From positions 518,455 through 573,285 of the forward strand of contig JAMPHF010000001.1 in assembly GCA_023663525.1 (NCBI GenBank): a DNA stretch of 54,831 nt, written 5' to 3'. The stretch comes from Bacteroides sp. (GTDB lineage Bacteria; Bacteroidota; Bacteroidia; Bacteroidales; Muribaculaceae). The stretch's first letter is position 1, and the number at the start of each line of letters is the position of its first letter. Shown here in pieces: positions 8,002 to 16,702 of this stretch. The notes under the pieces were generated by a model that was not told where the DNA came from, did not search any database, and saw nothing but the letters and a program-made list of their open reading frames with translations. The translations under genes and the position numbers were made by a program.

Positions 8002-8176
8002 GGTACATAAAGACAAAAGGGACATAAGTTACAGAGTTTTTTATTGCATCTGTGACCTATGTTCCTTTTTTGATTGAGAAGCTGCTGTGCTCAGAATAAG
8101 TCACAAAGAAGGGACACAAGTTACGGATAAGTAAAAATACTTTCTGTAACTTATGTCCCTTTTGTCTTTATGTGCC
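8002..8176. repeat. Two nested palindromes between convergent genes
   Basis: The outer arms 8002-8035 and 8143-8176 (start GGTACATAAAGACAAAAGGG) pair over 34 bp with one G-T. Two inner copies, 8047-8070 and about 8104-8133, are diverged versions. The whole can therefore fold either as one long hairpin or as two side-by-side hairpins (8002-8070 and 8104-8176). It lies 15 bp beyond the secreted-protein stop and 13 bp beyond the transketolase stop, filling the convergent gap, so it likely terminates transcription from both sides. Confidence 0.85.
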
Positions 8177-8189
8177 TCTTTCAGACCTG

Positions 8190-10223
8190 TTATTTTCCGA
8201 GGAATTTGTCAACGAGGGTCTTGACGTTGGCGAATGTAAATCCGAACTTCTCGTCAAGCACCTTGTAGGGGGCAGATGCACCGAAGTGGTCGAGACCGAA
8301 CACAGTTCCATCCGCACCGACAATCTCGCGGAGAGTTGAGGGCAGACCTGCCGTGAGACCGAAAGCGGGAACGCCGGGAGTCATCACCGACTTACGGTAG
8401 TCGGCATCCTGAGTGAAGAACAGACCGATTGACGGAACTGAAACCACACGCGCCTTCTTGCCTTCCTCAGCAAGCTTGGCAGCGACTTCGCAGAGAAGCG
8501 ACACCTCAGAGCCGTTGGCCACGAGGATCACATCGGGATTCTCAGCCTCTACGACAACATAGCCACCCTTGCGGCAACCTGCGTTGGCTTCTGCGAAACG
8601 GTCGCCCGAAGCAGCGGGAAGATCGGGGAGGTTCTGACGTGAAAGCACGAGAGCCGACGGAGTCTTGAAGTTCTCCATAGCCATAGCCCATGCAACAGAA
8701 GTCTCGGCAGCATCGGCCGGACGGAGCACAAGCATTGATGGCTCGCCGTTGAAGTTGCGGAGTTCCTCCATCAGACGGAGCTGTGCCTCTTGCTCGACGG
8801 GTTCGTGGGTCGGACCGTCCTCGCCTACGCGGAACGCATCGTGAGTCCAGATGTATTTGACGGGAAGCTCCATGAGAGCAGCCATGCGGACAGCGGGCTT
8901 CATATAGTCGCTGAACACGAAGAATGTACCGCAAGCTCCGATGACACCGCCATGAAGCACGATACCGTTCATCACGGCAGCCATCGTGAGTTCCGACACA
9001 CCTGCGTGGAGGAATGCGCCTGAGAAATCACCGTTGGTGAAAGGATGAGTCTTCTTGAGGAACGCATCAGTCTTGTCGGAGTTAGCGAGGTCGGCTGACG
9101 ACACGATCATATTGTTGACCTTCTCGGCAAGGACACCGAGCACATCGGCCGAAGCCTGACGCGAAGCGATGTTCGGCTTGTGGGGGATGGCCTTCCAGTC
9201 GATTTCGGGGAGTTTGTTGTCAAGGAAAGTGTGGAGTTCTTTGGCAAGCTCGGGGTTTGCAGCCTCCCATGCAGCCTGCTCAGCACGCTTTGCCTTCACG
9301 ATCTCGCGGAGTTCCTTGCGGCGACCGTCATAGAGAGCCTTGACATCCTCAAAGATGACCCAGGGATTCTCGGGATCTGCTCCGAGATTCTTCATTGTAG
9401 CGGCATAGTCAGCTCCGGATGCGCTCAGGGGCTGACCGTGGGTTGAGCACTGACCCTCGAAGTTCGAGCCGTCAGCCTTGACAACGCCCTTGCCCATGAC
9501 GGTGTGGCCGATGATGATTGTCGGACGCTCTTTCTCGCCCTGTGCAGCCACGATGGCGTTGGCAATCTCCTCGGGATTGTTGCCGTTGATTTCGATGACG
9601 TTCCAGTGCCATGCACGATACTTGGCTGCCACATCCTCGCGGTCAACAGCATCGACCATTGTCGAGAGCTGCACGCGGTTGCTGTCATAGAACATGATGA
9701 GGTTGTGGAGACCGAGATAGCCTGCGAGACGGCCTGCGCCCTGCGAGATCTCCTCCTGGATACCACCGTCGGAGATGAATGCGTAGGTCTTGTGGCTCAT
9801 CCACTCGCCGAAACGGGCGGTCAGGAAACGCTCGGCAATCGCACATCCGACAGCCATTGTGTGGCCCTGGCCGAGAGGACCGGAAGTGTTTTCGACACCA
9901 CGCTCGGGGTGAAGCTCGGGGTGACCGGGTGTGGGCGATCCCCACTGACGGAACTGGGCAAGCTCATTGACGGTGTAGTGACCGAAAAGAGCGAGGACAC
10001 TGTAAAGCATCGGCGACATGTGACCGGGATCAAGGAAGAAGCGGTCGCGGCCGAGCCATGTGCCGTCGTCAGGGTCAGTGATAAGGAATTGCGAGTAAAG
10101 TACATTGACAAAGTCGGCGCCACCCATGGCACCACCGGGATGACCCGATTTGGCTTTCTCAACCATTGAGGCGGCGAGAATACGGATATTGTCAGCCGCA
10201 CGGTTAATTGCAGTCAGATTCAT
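8190..10223 (-). CDS. tkt: Transketolase
   Basis: 677 residues, full length. It transfers two-carbon ketol units between sugar phosphates in the non-oxidative pentose phosphate pathway, using thiamine diphosphate and a divalent metal in the cytoplasm. Visible motifs: SGHPGG near residue 27 (catalytic His); GPLGQGHTMAVG near 115; the diphosphate-binding segment ISDGGIQEE...YDSNRVQ near 150-180, where the usual GDG is SDG; and DGPTHEPVEQ (about 465) in the pyrimidine-binding domain. The C-terminal domain (about 540-677) is complete. The gene stands alone with its own promoter and shares a palindromic terminator with its convergent neighbour. Confidence 0.97.
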   Translation of the reverse strand: MNLTAINRAADNIRILAASMVEKAKSGHPGGAMGGADFVNVLYSQFLITDPDDGTWLGRDRFFLDPGHMSPMLYSVLALFGHYTVNELAQFRQWGSPTPGHPELHPERGVENTSGPLGQGHTMAVGCAIAERFLTARFGEWMSHKTYAFISDGGIQEEISQGAGRLAGYLGLHNLIMFYDSNRVQLSTMVDAVDREDVAAKYRAWHWNVIEINGNNPEEIANAIVAAQGEKERPTIIIGHTVMGKGVVKADGSNFEGQCSTHGQPLSASGADYAATMKNLGADPENPWVIFEDVKALYDGRRKELREIVKAKRAEQAAWEAANPELAKELHTFLDNKLPEIDWKAIPHKPNIASRQASADVLGVLAEKVNNMIVSSADLANSDKTDAFLKKTHPFTNGDFSGAFLHAGVSELTMAAVMNGIVLHGGVIGACGTFFVFSDYMKPAVRMAALMELPVKYIWTHDAFRVGEDGPTHEPVEQEAQLRLMEELRNFNGEPSMLVLRPADAAETSVAWAMAMENFKTPSALVLSRQNLPDLPAASGDRFAEANAGCRKGGYVVVEAENPDVILVANGSEVSLLCEVAAKLAEEGKKARVVSVPSIGLFFTQDADYRKSVMTPGVPAFGLTAGLPSTLREIVGADGTVFGLDHFGASAPYKVLDEKFGFTFANVKTLVDKFLGK

Positions 10224-10291
10224 GTGTTAGTTTATATTGTTAAAGATAATGTCCGTTAGAGTTGATGATGAAATCATGGCACGAGATTATG

Positions 10292-10299
10292 CAAATGTA
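10292..10299 (-). promoter_or_regulatory. Promoter -7 box of tkt
   Basis: TACATTTG on the minus strand matches TAnnTTTG, about 70 bp upstream of the tkt ATG. A TTTG lies about 21 bp further upstream, slightly longer than the usual spacing. Confidence 0.55.
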
Positions 10300-10365
10300 C
10301 AAATTATTTACCGAAAATAGCAAAAATATCTCCCGAAAGAGAGTGGAGCGGACAAAAATATGCAG

Positions 10366-10401
10366 AAAAACGAATTCCTTGCCGCTATGACAAGGAATTC
10401 G
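10366..10401 (-). terminator. Intrinsic terminator (minus strand)
   Basis: CGAATTCCTTG at 10371-10381 pairs perfectly with 10391-10401 over 11 bp with a 9-nt loop. On the minus strand it is followed at once by TTTTT (10370-10366). No protein gene ends here: the next minus-strand start is tkt itself, downstream. The terminator therefore implies a non-coding transcript coming from the structured element to its right. Confidence 0.75.
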
Positions 10402-10620
10402 ACACACAATAGTAACAAATAATAGATGCACCGCTTTTCACAAAGAGGCTAATCACCTATACCTTAACCCCGGTCGCGAACTGAGGGCGACGCGGAATGT
10501 AAATCTTGGATTGCATCCACGCCGGTCTGAACTCCGGCAACTGATGCAACTATGGGGAGGGGGCTTCGGACGGCGTTTGTGATCGCTCATCCCATATGCT
10601 CTGTAGTTGAAGCCCCCTGA
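10402..10620 (-). ncRNA. Candidate structured RNA or dispersed element upstream of tkt
   Basis: Three strong helices lie between a minus-strand terminator and 10620. First, AGGGGGCTTC (10558-10567) pairs with 10609-10618. Second, a compound hairpin has TTGCATC (10511-10517) paired with 10543-10549 around GCCGG/CCGGC (10521-10525/10534-10538). Third, GTCGC (10473-10477) pairs with 10487-10491. Base composition is GC-rich against AT-rich flanks. The spurious translations across 10453-10860 resemble hypothetical ORFs I recall from other Bacteroidales genomes, which would point to a conserved or multicopy DNA element; I cannot verify this. It does not match tmRNA, RNase P RNA or SRP RNA hallmarks. 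No TAnnTTTG promoter is visible upstream, so the 5' end is unknown. Confidence 0.4.
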
Positions 10621-11429
10621 AAGACAGAGATGCTTTTTACGGCGAGCATATCGCGCTGCGCTGACAAAGTGGATGGTAGAATCAACCGATGCGTCCCGGA
10701 GGGCAAAACCGAAAGTCCGCGCTACGCATTGCTGCACGGCGGGGGCTGGAAATCACGGTCTGATCCACGAAGGGAGTGTGAAATGAACAAAGGGGATTAT
10801 GATTCAATTACATTCTACCGGTTTCATCAGAGCCTATATCTTGGATTGGAAAAATATTGAATCCGCACAATCCTCTTGATGGCGGAATGAATCGTTCAGT
10901 GTAGATTAGTAGCCGTAGCCTTTTTCGGAGAAAACACGCCTGGGGAAAAACCGGGAATGTGTCAATATATATATTCTTATATCTTGTTTCTTTATGTTAA
11001 TATATGCAAATGAGTTTTAAGTCTGTAGATTTAGAATGTCAACGCCGCTTGAACAATTCAACCCGTCGAAAACCGGGGCGGGAATCACGCATCATCGCCA
11101 TGACGCGGTCCGCTGCAAGCGGCAGAAATATGCTGGAAGCCCTCGAAAAGAATGGCTGTCAGAATAACGCCACAAAATTAATCATTGTTGATGAATTGTA
11201 CACACTTTTACAATAAAATTTTTCATGAAAAAGTTGATTACAGCACACTCAGAAGCCATTTTGAATAAAAATTCAGAAATTGAAACCACTTTTTGTCTGT
11301 ACCTTCTCCGACAACAATGTCCCGTCCGGGCGGTAACGTTGACGAAAGGCTTCGGCAGCATATCACATCCCTTACGTGACAATATATAATAATAAACTGA
11401 TTTTAGCCAAGAAATTGAAAAAGAATAGT
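10621..11429. other. Long intergenic region without a supportable gene
   Basis: About 800 bp. 10621-10860 continues the GC-rich element with open frames on both strands that look spurious. 10905-10920 contains TTAGTAGCCG, also seen in the tandem repeats at 35607-35734. 11004-11216 is a 70-codon plus-strand ORF (MQMSFKSVDLECQRR...) with no recognisable domain or promoter; it could be a decayed gene remnant. 11217-11429 is AT-rich with nothing recognisable. Confidence 0.5.
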
Positions 11430-11437
11430 TATCTTTG
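11430..11437 (+). promoter_or_regulatory. Probable -7 box upstream of MFS permease gene
   Basis: TATCTTTG fits the Bacteroidota -7 consensus on the plus strand. No well-spaced TTTG is evident upstream, so the promoter may need an activator. It gives a leader of about 120 nt to the ATG at 11563. An 18-bp word shared with the right end of the window lies in this leader (11498-11515). Confidence 0.45.
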
Positions 11438-11497
11438 CTGTGTGTATGACACATCGGGGGGAGTGATTCCCATTGATGTTGTCATGTCCACAATAAG

Positions 11498-11515
11498 AGA
11501 GTGTGTCTCATAACA
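11498..11515. repeat. 18-bp word repeated at the window's right end (copy 1)
   Basis: AGAGTGTGTCTCATAACA at 11498-11515 is identical to 54781-54798. A partly similar word, AGTGTGTGTCTTATAACA, lies just upstream of pdxB (about 37113-37132). An 18-bp exact match in a 55-kb window is unlikely by chance. It may be an insertion-sequence end or a shared regulatory site; no transposase gene is visible. Confidence 0.6.
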
Positions 11516-11562
11516 CGGATAATCATAAAATACTCATAAAAAATCTATTTTACCTAAAAGAA

Positions 11563-12945
11563 ATGGAAACTGCTGAAAAAAACAATTCGCGGATAGTGGC
11601 TACGGTGACGATGTTCTTCATCTATGCCATGATCGCATTCGTGACCAATCTTGCCGCCCCGATCGGCACGATCTGGGGCTACCAGTTTGAGGGGAACTCC
11701 GTGCTCGGCATGATGGGCAACATGATGAACTTCCTCGCCTATCTGTTCATGGGAATCCCCGCAGGCAACATGCTCGTGCGCATCGGCTACAAGAAGACCG
11801 CACTCTGGGCTCTCGCCGTCGGCGTTGTCGGACTCTTTGTCCAGTTCCTCTCGGGTGTCATCGGCACTGACACGGTCGTGACCACATTCTCATCGACCAA
11901 TGCCGAAGGTGTCCCCACCACATTCCCCATCACGCTTAACTTCTTCGTCTATCTTCTCGGTGCATTCATCTGCGGTTTCTGCGTGTGTATGCTCAACACC
12001 GTTGTCTGCCCTATGCTCAACCTCCTCGGAGGCGGCGGCAACCGTGGCAACCAGCTCCTCCAGTTCGGCGGCGCGCTCAATTCACTCTCCGGCACAATGA
12101 CCCCGCTCTTTGTGGGTATGCTCATCGGAGTGCTCAGCAGTCAGACTCAGATCGGAGCGGTCAATCCCCTGCTCTTTATCGGTATGGGAATCTTCGCAGT
12201 GGCCTTCGTGATTCTCTGTTTCGTCCCCATCCCCGAACCGAACCTCAGCACGGGCAAGAAGGTGAAATACAGCCATTCACCCTGGAATTTCCGCCACACC
12301 GTCCTTGGCGTAATCGGAATATTCTTCTATGTAGGTATTGAAATCGGTATCCCCGGCACTCTCAACTTCTACCTTGCCGATCAGAGCGCGAACGGTGCAG
12401 GTGTGCAGGGACAGGCCTCGGCCATCGCAGGAGCAATCGTGGCTGTCTACTGGCTGTTCATGCTCATCGGACGTACACTCTCGGGCTTCATCAGCGGAAA
12501 GATTTCATCGCGCGTCCAACTGATTGCAGTCTCATCGACAGCAATCGTGCTTATAATCTTTGCAATCTTCATCCCCAAGACATCGACATTCCCCGTCCCC
12601 GAATTTCTCTATGAAGGCGGCGCACAAGTGCCTGTGAGCGCATTCCTGCTCATCCTCTGCGGCCTCTGCACGTCAATCATGTGGGGCGGTATCTTCAACC
12701 TCGCTGTCGAGGGTCTCGGCAAGTACACGGCACAGGCTTCAGGCATCTTCATGATGATGGTGGTCGGCGGTGGTGTCATGCCGCTTATCCAGAACACAAT
12801 CGCCAAATCATGCGGCTATATGGCCTCCTACTGGCTCGTTGTGGCAATGCTCGGCTATCTCCTCTACTACGGTCTCATCGGCAGCAAGAATGTCAATACT
12901 GAGATTCCGGTCGATGAGGAACCGATTGACGCTCTCGACCTTTAA
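11563..12945 (+). CDS. MFS transporter, FucP/GluP-like sugar permease
   Basis: 460 residues from ATG 11563 (METAEKNNSRIVATV); the longer frame from 11503 adds 20 polar residues without support. About 12 membrane helices are visible in two six-helix halves, with a central cytoplasmic loop near 215-245 (PEPNLSTGKKVKYSH). GIPAGNMLVRIGYKKTALWA near 65-85 is the MFS loop 2-3 motif (G-x-x-x-D/N-R-x-G-R/K). Overall it resembles sugar:proton symporters of the fucose/glucose-galactose group. The substrate cannot be read from sequence. It stands alone, with a hairpin after the stop. Confidence 0.82.
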   Translation: METAEKNNSRIVATVTMFFIYAMIAFVTNLAAPIGTIWGYQFEGNSVLGMMGNMMNFLAYLFMGIPAGNMLVRIGYKKTALWALAVGVVGLFVQFLSGVIGTDTVVTTFSSTNAEGVPTTFPITLNFFVYLLGAFICGFCVCMLNTVVCPMLNLLGGGGNRGNQLLQFGGALNSLSGTMTPLFVGMLIGVLSSQTQIGAVNPLLFIGMGIFAVAFVILCFVPIPEPNLSTGKKVKYSHSPWNFRHTVLGVIGIFFYVGIEIGIPGTLNFYLADQSANGAGVQGQASAIAGAIVAVYWLFMLIGRTLSGFISGKISSRVQLIAVSSTAIVLIIFAIFIPKTSTFPVPEFLYEGGAQVPVSAFLLILCGLCTSIMWGGIFNLAVEGLGKYTAQASGIFMMMVVGGGVMPLIQNTIAKSCGYMASYWLVVAMLGYLLYYGLIGSKNVNTEIPVDEEPIDALDL

Positions 12946-12981
12946 AGGACAATAAAGACATTTGATCTCCGCATCTACACG

Positions 12982-13017
12982 GCAATGCCCGCTCCATGAT
13001 CATGGGGCGGGCATTGC
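12982..13017. terminator. 16-bp hairpin after the MFS gene
   Basis: GCAATGCCCGC (12982-12992) pairs with 13007-13017, continuing through a T-G pair into CCATG/CATGG with a minimal loop. It begins 36 bp past the MFS stop. There is no T-run on either strand, so it is either a Rho-independent-like terminator with poor U-tract or an mRNA 3'-end stabiliser. Confidence 0.55.
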
Positions 13018-13020
13018 TGT

Positions 13021-13066
13021 GTACAGGCTACAAATCGACTCATGTACAGGCTGCGAACCAACTCAC
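13021..13066. repeat. 23-bp tandem duplication
   Basis: Two adjacent copies, 13021-13043 and 13044-13066, begin GTACAGGCT and end GACTCAT / AACTCAC, with about five differences. They sit between the MFS hairpin and the 3' end of the small membrane-protein gene. Function unknown. Confidence 0.6.
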
Positions 13067-13084
13067 CGACAAGTCCCGTAGACA

Positions 13085-13384
13085 TCAGTTCAATTCATCC
13101 GACAAAGGGTCACGCAAAGTCACTGAATCGGATTTCGAGGCTTTCACACGCTTCTTTGACCTCCGTTTTTTCGGATGGGATGAATCATCCGGCACACTCA
13201 CGGAATCAGCCGACTGAACATCCGCCACAGCCTCCACACGCACTTCAACGTCACTTGACGGCACAGCATCACCATCCGCATCCCGCGAGCAGCCACGGCT
13301 TATAAGCATAATGATTGTCGCTACACCGAGGATTGACATCAGGACGATCAGTCCACGGCGTTCTCCGACCGTAAAACGAGACAT
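13085..13384 (-). CDS. Small single-pass membrane protein, unknown function
   Basis: 99 residues from ATG 13384; the alternative upstream start would run through the ribosomal-operon terminator. MSRFTVGERRGLIVLMSILGVATIIMLIS is an N-terminal transmembrane anchor whose GERRGLIVL opening resembles the N-terminus of Bacteroidota helix-hairpin-helix (ComEA-like) membrane proteins, but the DNA-binding repeats are absent. The rest is an acidic, Val/Asp/Ser-rich segment and then a basic patch (HPKKRRSKKRVKASKSD). It may be a truncated relative or a genuine small protein. It lies 29 bp downstream of the ribosomal terminator with no separate promoter seen, so readthrough transcription is possible. Confidence 0.6.
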   Translation of the reverse strand: MSRFTVGERRGLIVLMSILGVATIIMLISRGCSRDADGDAVPSSDVEVRVEAVADVQSADSVSVPDDSSHPKKRRSKKRVKASKSDSVTLRDPLSDELN

Positions 13385-13413
13385 GATGAGTAAAACTAAA
13401 GCCAGATTTTTTG

Positions 13414-13455
13414 ATAAAAAAATCATCGTCAAGACCCGTGAGCCGACGATGATTT
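13414..13455 (-). terminator. Terminator of the ribosomal-protein superoperon
   Basis: ATCATCGTC (13422-13430) pairs with GACGATGAT (13445-13453), extended by two A-T pairs, followed on the minus strand by a run of seven Ts. It lies 25 bp past the rplQ stop and is a textbook intrinsic terminator closing the transcript that starts before rpsL. Confidence 0.88.
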
Positions 13456-13479
13456 ATGGAAAAATTACGATCTGCAGAA

Positions 13480-13983
13480 TTATTCAGCAGCAGGAGCCTC
13501 TGCAGCAGGAGTCTCAGCCTTGGGAGCCTCTGCAGCAGGAGTCTCGGTTGCATTAGCCTTGCCACCACGACGTGAACGGCGTGTGCGGGTAGTCTTCTTG
13601 GCGCCTGCATCCTTCAGCATGTTCTCATTGTAGTCAACGAGTTCGATGAAGCAAGTCTTGGCGTTGTCACCAAGGCGGTTGCCGGTCTTGAGGATACGGG
13701 TGTAACCACCGGGGCGGTTAGCAATCTTCTGAGCGATTTCGCGGAAGAGTTCAGTCACAGCCTCCTTGTTCTGAAGGTGAGCGAAGACGAGGCGACGGTT
13801 GGGAGTGCTGTCTTCCTTAGCGCGGTTGATGAGGGGTTCAGCATAAACGCGGAGAGCTTTAGCCTTGGCGAGAGTCGTGAAGATGCGTTTGTGCATGATC
13901 AGCGAGATCGTCATGTTAGCGAGCAGAGCGTCACGGTGAGCCTTCTTGCGACTGAGGTGATTGAATTTTTTATTGTGTCTCAT
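13480..13983 (-). CDS. rplQ: 50S ribosomal protein L17
   Basis: 167 residues. The conserved core (1-125: [20 protein letters not shown]..., [17 protein letters not shown]) lines the outer surface of the large subunit near the tunnel exit. The family is usually about 120-130 residues; here a basic stretch ([11 protein letters not shown]) and an Ala/Glu/Pro repeat tail ([20 protein letters not shown]) add about 40. The tail DNA contains near-perfect GCAGCAGGAG repeats, prone to length change. Last gene of the superoperon, 8 bp after rpoA and 25 bp before the terminator. Confidence 0.97.
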   Translation of the reverse strand: MRHNKKFNHLSRKKAHRDALLANMTISLIMHKRIFTTLAKAKALRVYAEPLINRAKEDSTPNRRLVFAHLQNKEAVTELFREIAQKIANRPGGYTRILKTGNRLGDNAKTCFIELVDYNENMLKDAGAKKTTRTRRSRRGGKANATETPAAEAPKAETPAAEAPAAE

Positions 13984-13991
13984 CGTTATAA

Positions 13992-14984
13992 TTACTCTTT
14001 ATCAAGTTTATATTTTGAAATGTCCATTCCGAACGACAGGTTAAGGTTGGCAAGCAGCTCATCGAGTTCGGTGAGCGACTTCTTACCGAAGTTGCGGAAT
14101 TTCAGGAGGTCGGTCTTGTTGAAGACCACCAGTTCACCAAGGGTCTCAACCTCTGCGCTCTTGAGGCAGTTGAGGGCGCGGACTGAAAGATCCATATCCA
14201 CGAGCTTGCTCTTGAGGAGCTGACGCATGTGGAGCACTTCCTCGTCAAATTCTTCCTCACCGTCAGCCTCGTCTGTCTCAAGAGTGATCTTTTCGTCAGA
14301 GAAAAGCATGAAGTGATAGATAAGAATCTTGGCAGCTTCCTTGAGAGCGTCTTTCGGGAGGATAGATCCATCGGTGGTGATTTCAAGTGTGAGCTTGTCG
14401 TAGTCGGTCTTTTGATCAACGCGGAAGTTCTCCACTGTATATTTCACATTCTGGATAGGGGTGTAGATTGAGTCGATTGCGAGGACATCGATAGCGTCAT
14501 TGGCGTTACGGTTTTCCTCGGCGGGCACCCAACCGCGACCCTTATTGATGGTGAGGTCGATAGTGAAGCTGGCGCTCGGATCCAAATGACAGATGACAAG
14601 GTCAGGATTCAATACTTCAAATCCTGTGAGACCTTTGCCAATGTCACCGGCTGTGAACTCTTCCTGACCTGACACAGTGATGGTAGCCTTTTCAAAGTCG
14701 GTATCTTCAACCGTCTGCTTGAGGTTGACTTTCTTGAGGTTAAGAATGATGTTGGTGACATCTTCCTTGACGCCGGGGATGGTGTCAAACTCGTGTCTCA
14801 CACCGTCAATGCGGATTGACGAAATGGCGAAACCTTCGAGCGAAGAGAGAAGGATGCGACGCAGGGCGTTGCCAATGGTTATACCATATCCCGGTTCCAA
14901 TGGCTTAAACTCAAATTTACCGAAATGATTATCGGCTTCCAACATGAGGACTTTGTCGGGTTTCTGGAATGCTAATATAGCCAT
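13992..14984 (-). CDS. rpoA: RNA polymerase alpha subunit
   Basis: 330 residues. The N-terminal assembly domain (about 1-230) contains [17 protein letters not shown], the conserved dimer and beta/beta-prime contact segment. The C-terminal domain (about 255-320: [36 protein letters not shown]) binds upstream DNA and activators. An acidic linker ([13 protein letters not shown]) joins them. Located between rpsD (17 bp upstream) and rplQ, as in most bacteria. Confidence 0.98.
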   Translation of the reverse strand: MAILAFQKPDKVLMLEADNHFGKFEFKPLEPGYGITIGNALRRILLSSLEGFAISSIRIDGVRHEFDTIPGVKEDVTNIILNLKKVNLKQTVEDTDFEKATITVSGQEEFTAGDIGKGLTGFEVLNPDLVICHLDPSASFTIDLTINKGRGWVPAEENRNANDAIDVLAIDSIYTPIQNVKYTVENFRVDQKTDYDKLTLEITTDGSILPKDALKEAAKILIYHFMLFSDEKITLETDEADGEEEFDEEVLHMRQLLKSKLVDMDLSVRALNCLKSAEVETLGELVVFNKTDLLKFRNFGKKSLTELDELLANLNLSFGMDISKYKLDKE

Positions 14985-15001
14985 GGATCTTAATTTAATG
15001 A

Positions 15002-15607
15002 TTATTTAGAATACAACTCGACGATAAGCTGCTCTTTGATGTTCTCGGGGATATCTTCGCGGGCAGGAACATGGAGGAACTTACCTGCCTTGAGGCTTTC
15101 GTCCCATTCCAGCCAAGGATATTTGCTGTGATTGAAACCGGCGAGTGCGTCGGCAATTACTTCGAGAGACTTGGATTTTTCACGAACACCGATAACGTCA
15201 CCGGGCTTTACTGCATAGGATGCGATGTTGACAACCTTGCCGTTAACGACAATGTGACGGTGAAGGACGAGCTGACGGGCTGCTGCACGGGTGGGTGCGA
15301 TACCGAGACGATAAACTACGTTGTCGAGACGGCCTTCAAGAAGTTGAAGGAGGATCTCACCGGTGATACCTTTTGCGCGTGATGCCTTGTCGAAAAGATT
15401 GTGGAACTGCTTCTCAAGCACACCGTAGGTATATTTAGCCTTCTGCTTCTCGCGGAGCTGGACACCATATTCAGAAGTTTTTCTTCTTTTGTTGAGTCCA
15501 TGCTGGCCCGGGGGATAATTCTTCTTGGCGAGGACTTTATCCTCACCGAAGATGGGTTCGCCAAACTTACGGGCGATTTTGGTGCGGGGACCTGTGTATC
15601 TTGCCAT
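15002..15607 (-). CDS. rpsD: 30S ribosomal protein S4
   Basis: 201 residues. A primary 16S rRNA-binding protein that starts 30S assembly. [18 protein letters not shown] is the typical non-zinc N-terminus of this group, and an S4 RNA-binding domain (about 90-150: [24 protein letters not shown]) is clear. In E. coli S4 represses its own operon. Here it is separated from rpsK by an unusually long 282-bp hairpin-rich gap, where such control could act (inference). Confidence 0.98.
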   Translation of the reverse strand: MARYTGPRTKIARKFGEPIFGEDKVLAKKNYPPGQHGLNKRRKTSEYGVQLREKQKAKYTYGVLEKQFHNLFDKASRAKGITGEILLQLLEGRLDNVVYRLGIAPTRAAARQLVLHRHIVVNGKVVNIASYAVKPGDVIGVREKSKSLEVIADALAGFNHSKYPWLEWDESLKAGKFLHVPAREDIPENIKEQLIVELYSK

Positions 15608-15889
15608 TTTTGTTTTTGTTTGAATTTGTCTGCCTATCTTCCGGCTTGATAAATAATCCGAGTGACAGCCGCGACCATAGAGAGGTGAAAGAAAAAATAT
15701 GGTCTATTTCACTGATAATTTATCCACACGCCGCTCAGCGGCAATGTGGCACCGGAGGAATAGCTTTGATGTAAAATTGATGAATCAAAATTTACTTCTT
15801 TGTCAGCCGTCCGGACTTCTCTAAAGATAATGAAAGATAAGAGCGGGAAGCCTGCGGCTGAACTGACACGTCATTGACGCAGTGGAATT
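15608..15889 (-). promoter_or_regulatory. Long rpsK-rpsD intergenic leader with hairpins
   Basis: 282 bp between S11 and S4 genes, whereas most joints in this operon are under 50 bp. GACCATA (15673-15679) pairs with 15698-15704. A compound hairpin has CCACA (15724-15728) with TGTGG (15745-15749) enclosing GCCGC/GCGGC around a 3-nt loop. A perfect DnaA-box sequence TTATCCACA lies at 15720-15728. No TAnnTTTG promoter or ORF is seen. The position directly before rpsD suggests an S4 or other ribosomal-protein binding site. Confidence 0.45.
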
Positions 15890-16279
15890 TTATACGCGAC
15901 GACGTTTGGGAGGACGGCAACCGTTGTGGGGAAGCGGAGTTACGTCAACGATCTCTGTAACTTCGATACCTGCACCATGAACGGTACGGATAGCTGATTC
16001 GCGACCATTGCCGGGACCCTTGACGTAGGCCTTCACCTTGCGGAGACCGAGGTCATAGGCAACTTTCGCGCAGTCCTGGGCTGCCATCTGGGCAGCGTAG
16101 GGAGTGTTCTTCTTTGAGCCACGGAAACCCATCTTGCCGGCCGATGACCAGGAGATGACCTGACCCTCAGAGTTGGCTAAGCACACAATGATGTTGTTGA
16201 AAGACGAGTGAACGTGAAGCTGACCGGCGGCGTCAACCTTGACGTTACGTTTCTTAGCTGCGACTGTCTTTTTTGCCAT
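15890..16279 (-). CDS. rpsK: 30S ribosomal protein S11
   Basis: 129 residues. A platform protein of the small subunit contacting mRNA near the E site. [21 protein letters not shown] and the C-terminal [18 protein letters not shown] are the family signatures, the latter complete. Lies 9 bp after rpsM; the gap to rpsD is unusually long. Confidence 0.98.
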   Translation of the reverse strand: MAKKTVAAKKRNVKVDAAGQLHVHSSFNNIIVCLANSEGQVISWSSAGKMGFRGSKKNTPYAAQMAAQDCAKVAYDLGLRKVKAYVKGPGNGRESAIRTVHGAGIEVTEIVDVTPLPHNGCRPPKRRRV

Positions 16280-16288
16280 GTTGATTTA

Positions 16289-16669
16289 TTATTTAGTAGC
16301 TTTTTTCTTGTTTGCAACAGTTTTCTTGCGACCCTTACGTGTGCGGGCATTGTTCTTGGTACTCTGACCACGCACGGGAAGACCGTTACGGTGACGGATG
16401 CCACGATAGCAACCGATGTCCATGAGACGCTTGATGTTGAGCTGGATTTCGCTGCGAAGGTCACCCTCCACCTTGTAATCGCTGCCGATCACTTCGCGAA
16501 CCTTGGCTGCCTGATCGTCGCTCCAATCCTTAACCTTGACATTAACGTCAACGCCGGCCTTGTTGAGAATGCTCTTGGCTGCGCTGCGTCCGATACCAAA
16601 AATATAGGTCAGGGCGATTTCACCTCTTTTGTTTTGGGGGAGGTCAACTCCCACGATTCTTACTGCCAT
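16289..16669 (-). CDS. rpsM: 30S ribosomal protein S13
   Basis: 126 residues. A head protein contacting P-site tRNA and forming bridges to the large subunit. The helix-hairpin-helix-like segment ([20 protein letters not shown]) and the C-terminal [20 protein letters not shown] are characteristic, followed by a basic tail ([19 protein letters not shown]). First gene after an internal promoter, so rpsM-rpsK-rpsD-rpoA-rplQ can be expressed separately (alpha operon). Confidence 0.98.
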   Translation of the reverse strand: MAVRIVGVDLPQNKRGEIALTYIFGIGRSAAKSILNKAGVDVNVKVKDWSDDQAAKVREVIGSDYKVEGDLRSEIQLNIKRLMDIGCYRGIRHRNGLPVRGQSTKNNARTRKGRKKTVANKKKATK

Positions 16670-16702
16670 ATAATTATTTGATTACTTGACTAAAATTTGT
16701 GC

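Noticed and set aside
10366..10620. tmRNA, RNase P RNA or SRP RNA
   Set aside because: None of the conserved sequence blocks of these RNAs (tRNA-like ends, GAGGAAAGTCC, GGAAGCAGCC) is present on either strand.
10453..10860. Open frames of 94 aa (minus) and 76 aa (plus) in the GC-rich element
   Set aside because: They overlap on opposite strands, have no promoter, and follow the stems of a structured element; protein sequences are low in ordinary composition and look spurious.
11004..11216. 70-codon plus-strand ORF between tkt and the MFS gene
   Set aside because: No domain, no promoter and no conserved context; left as a possible remnant only.
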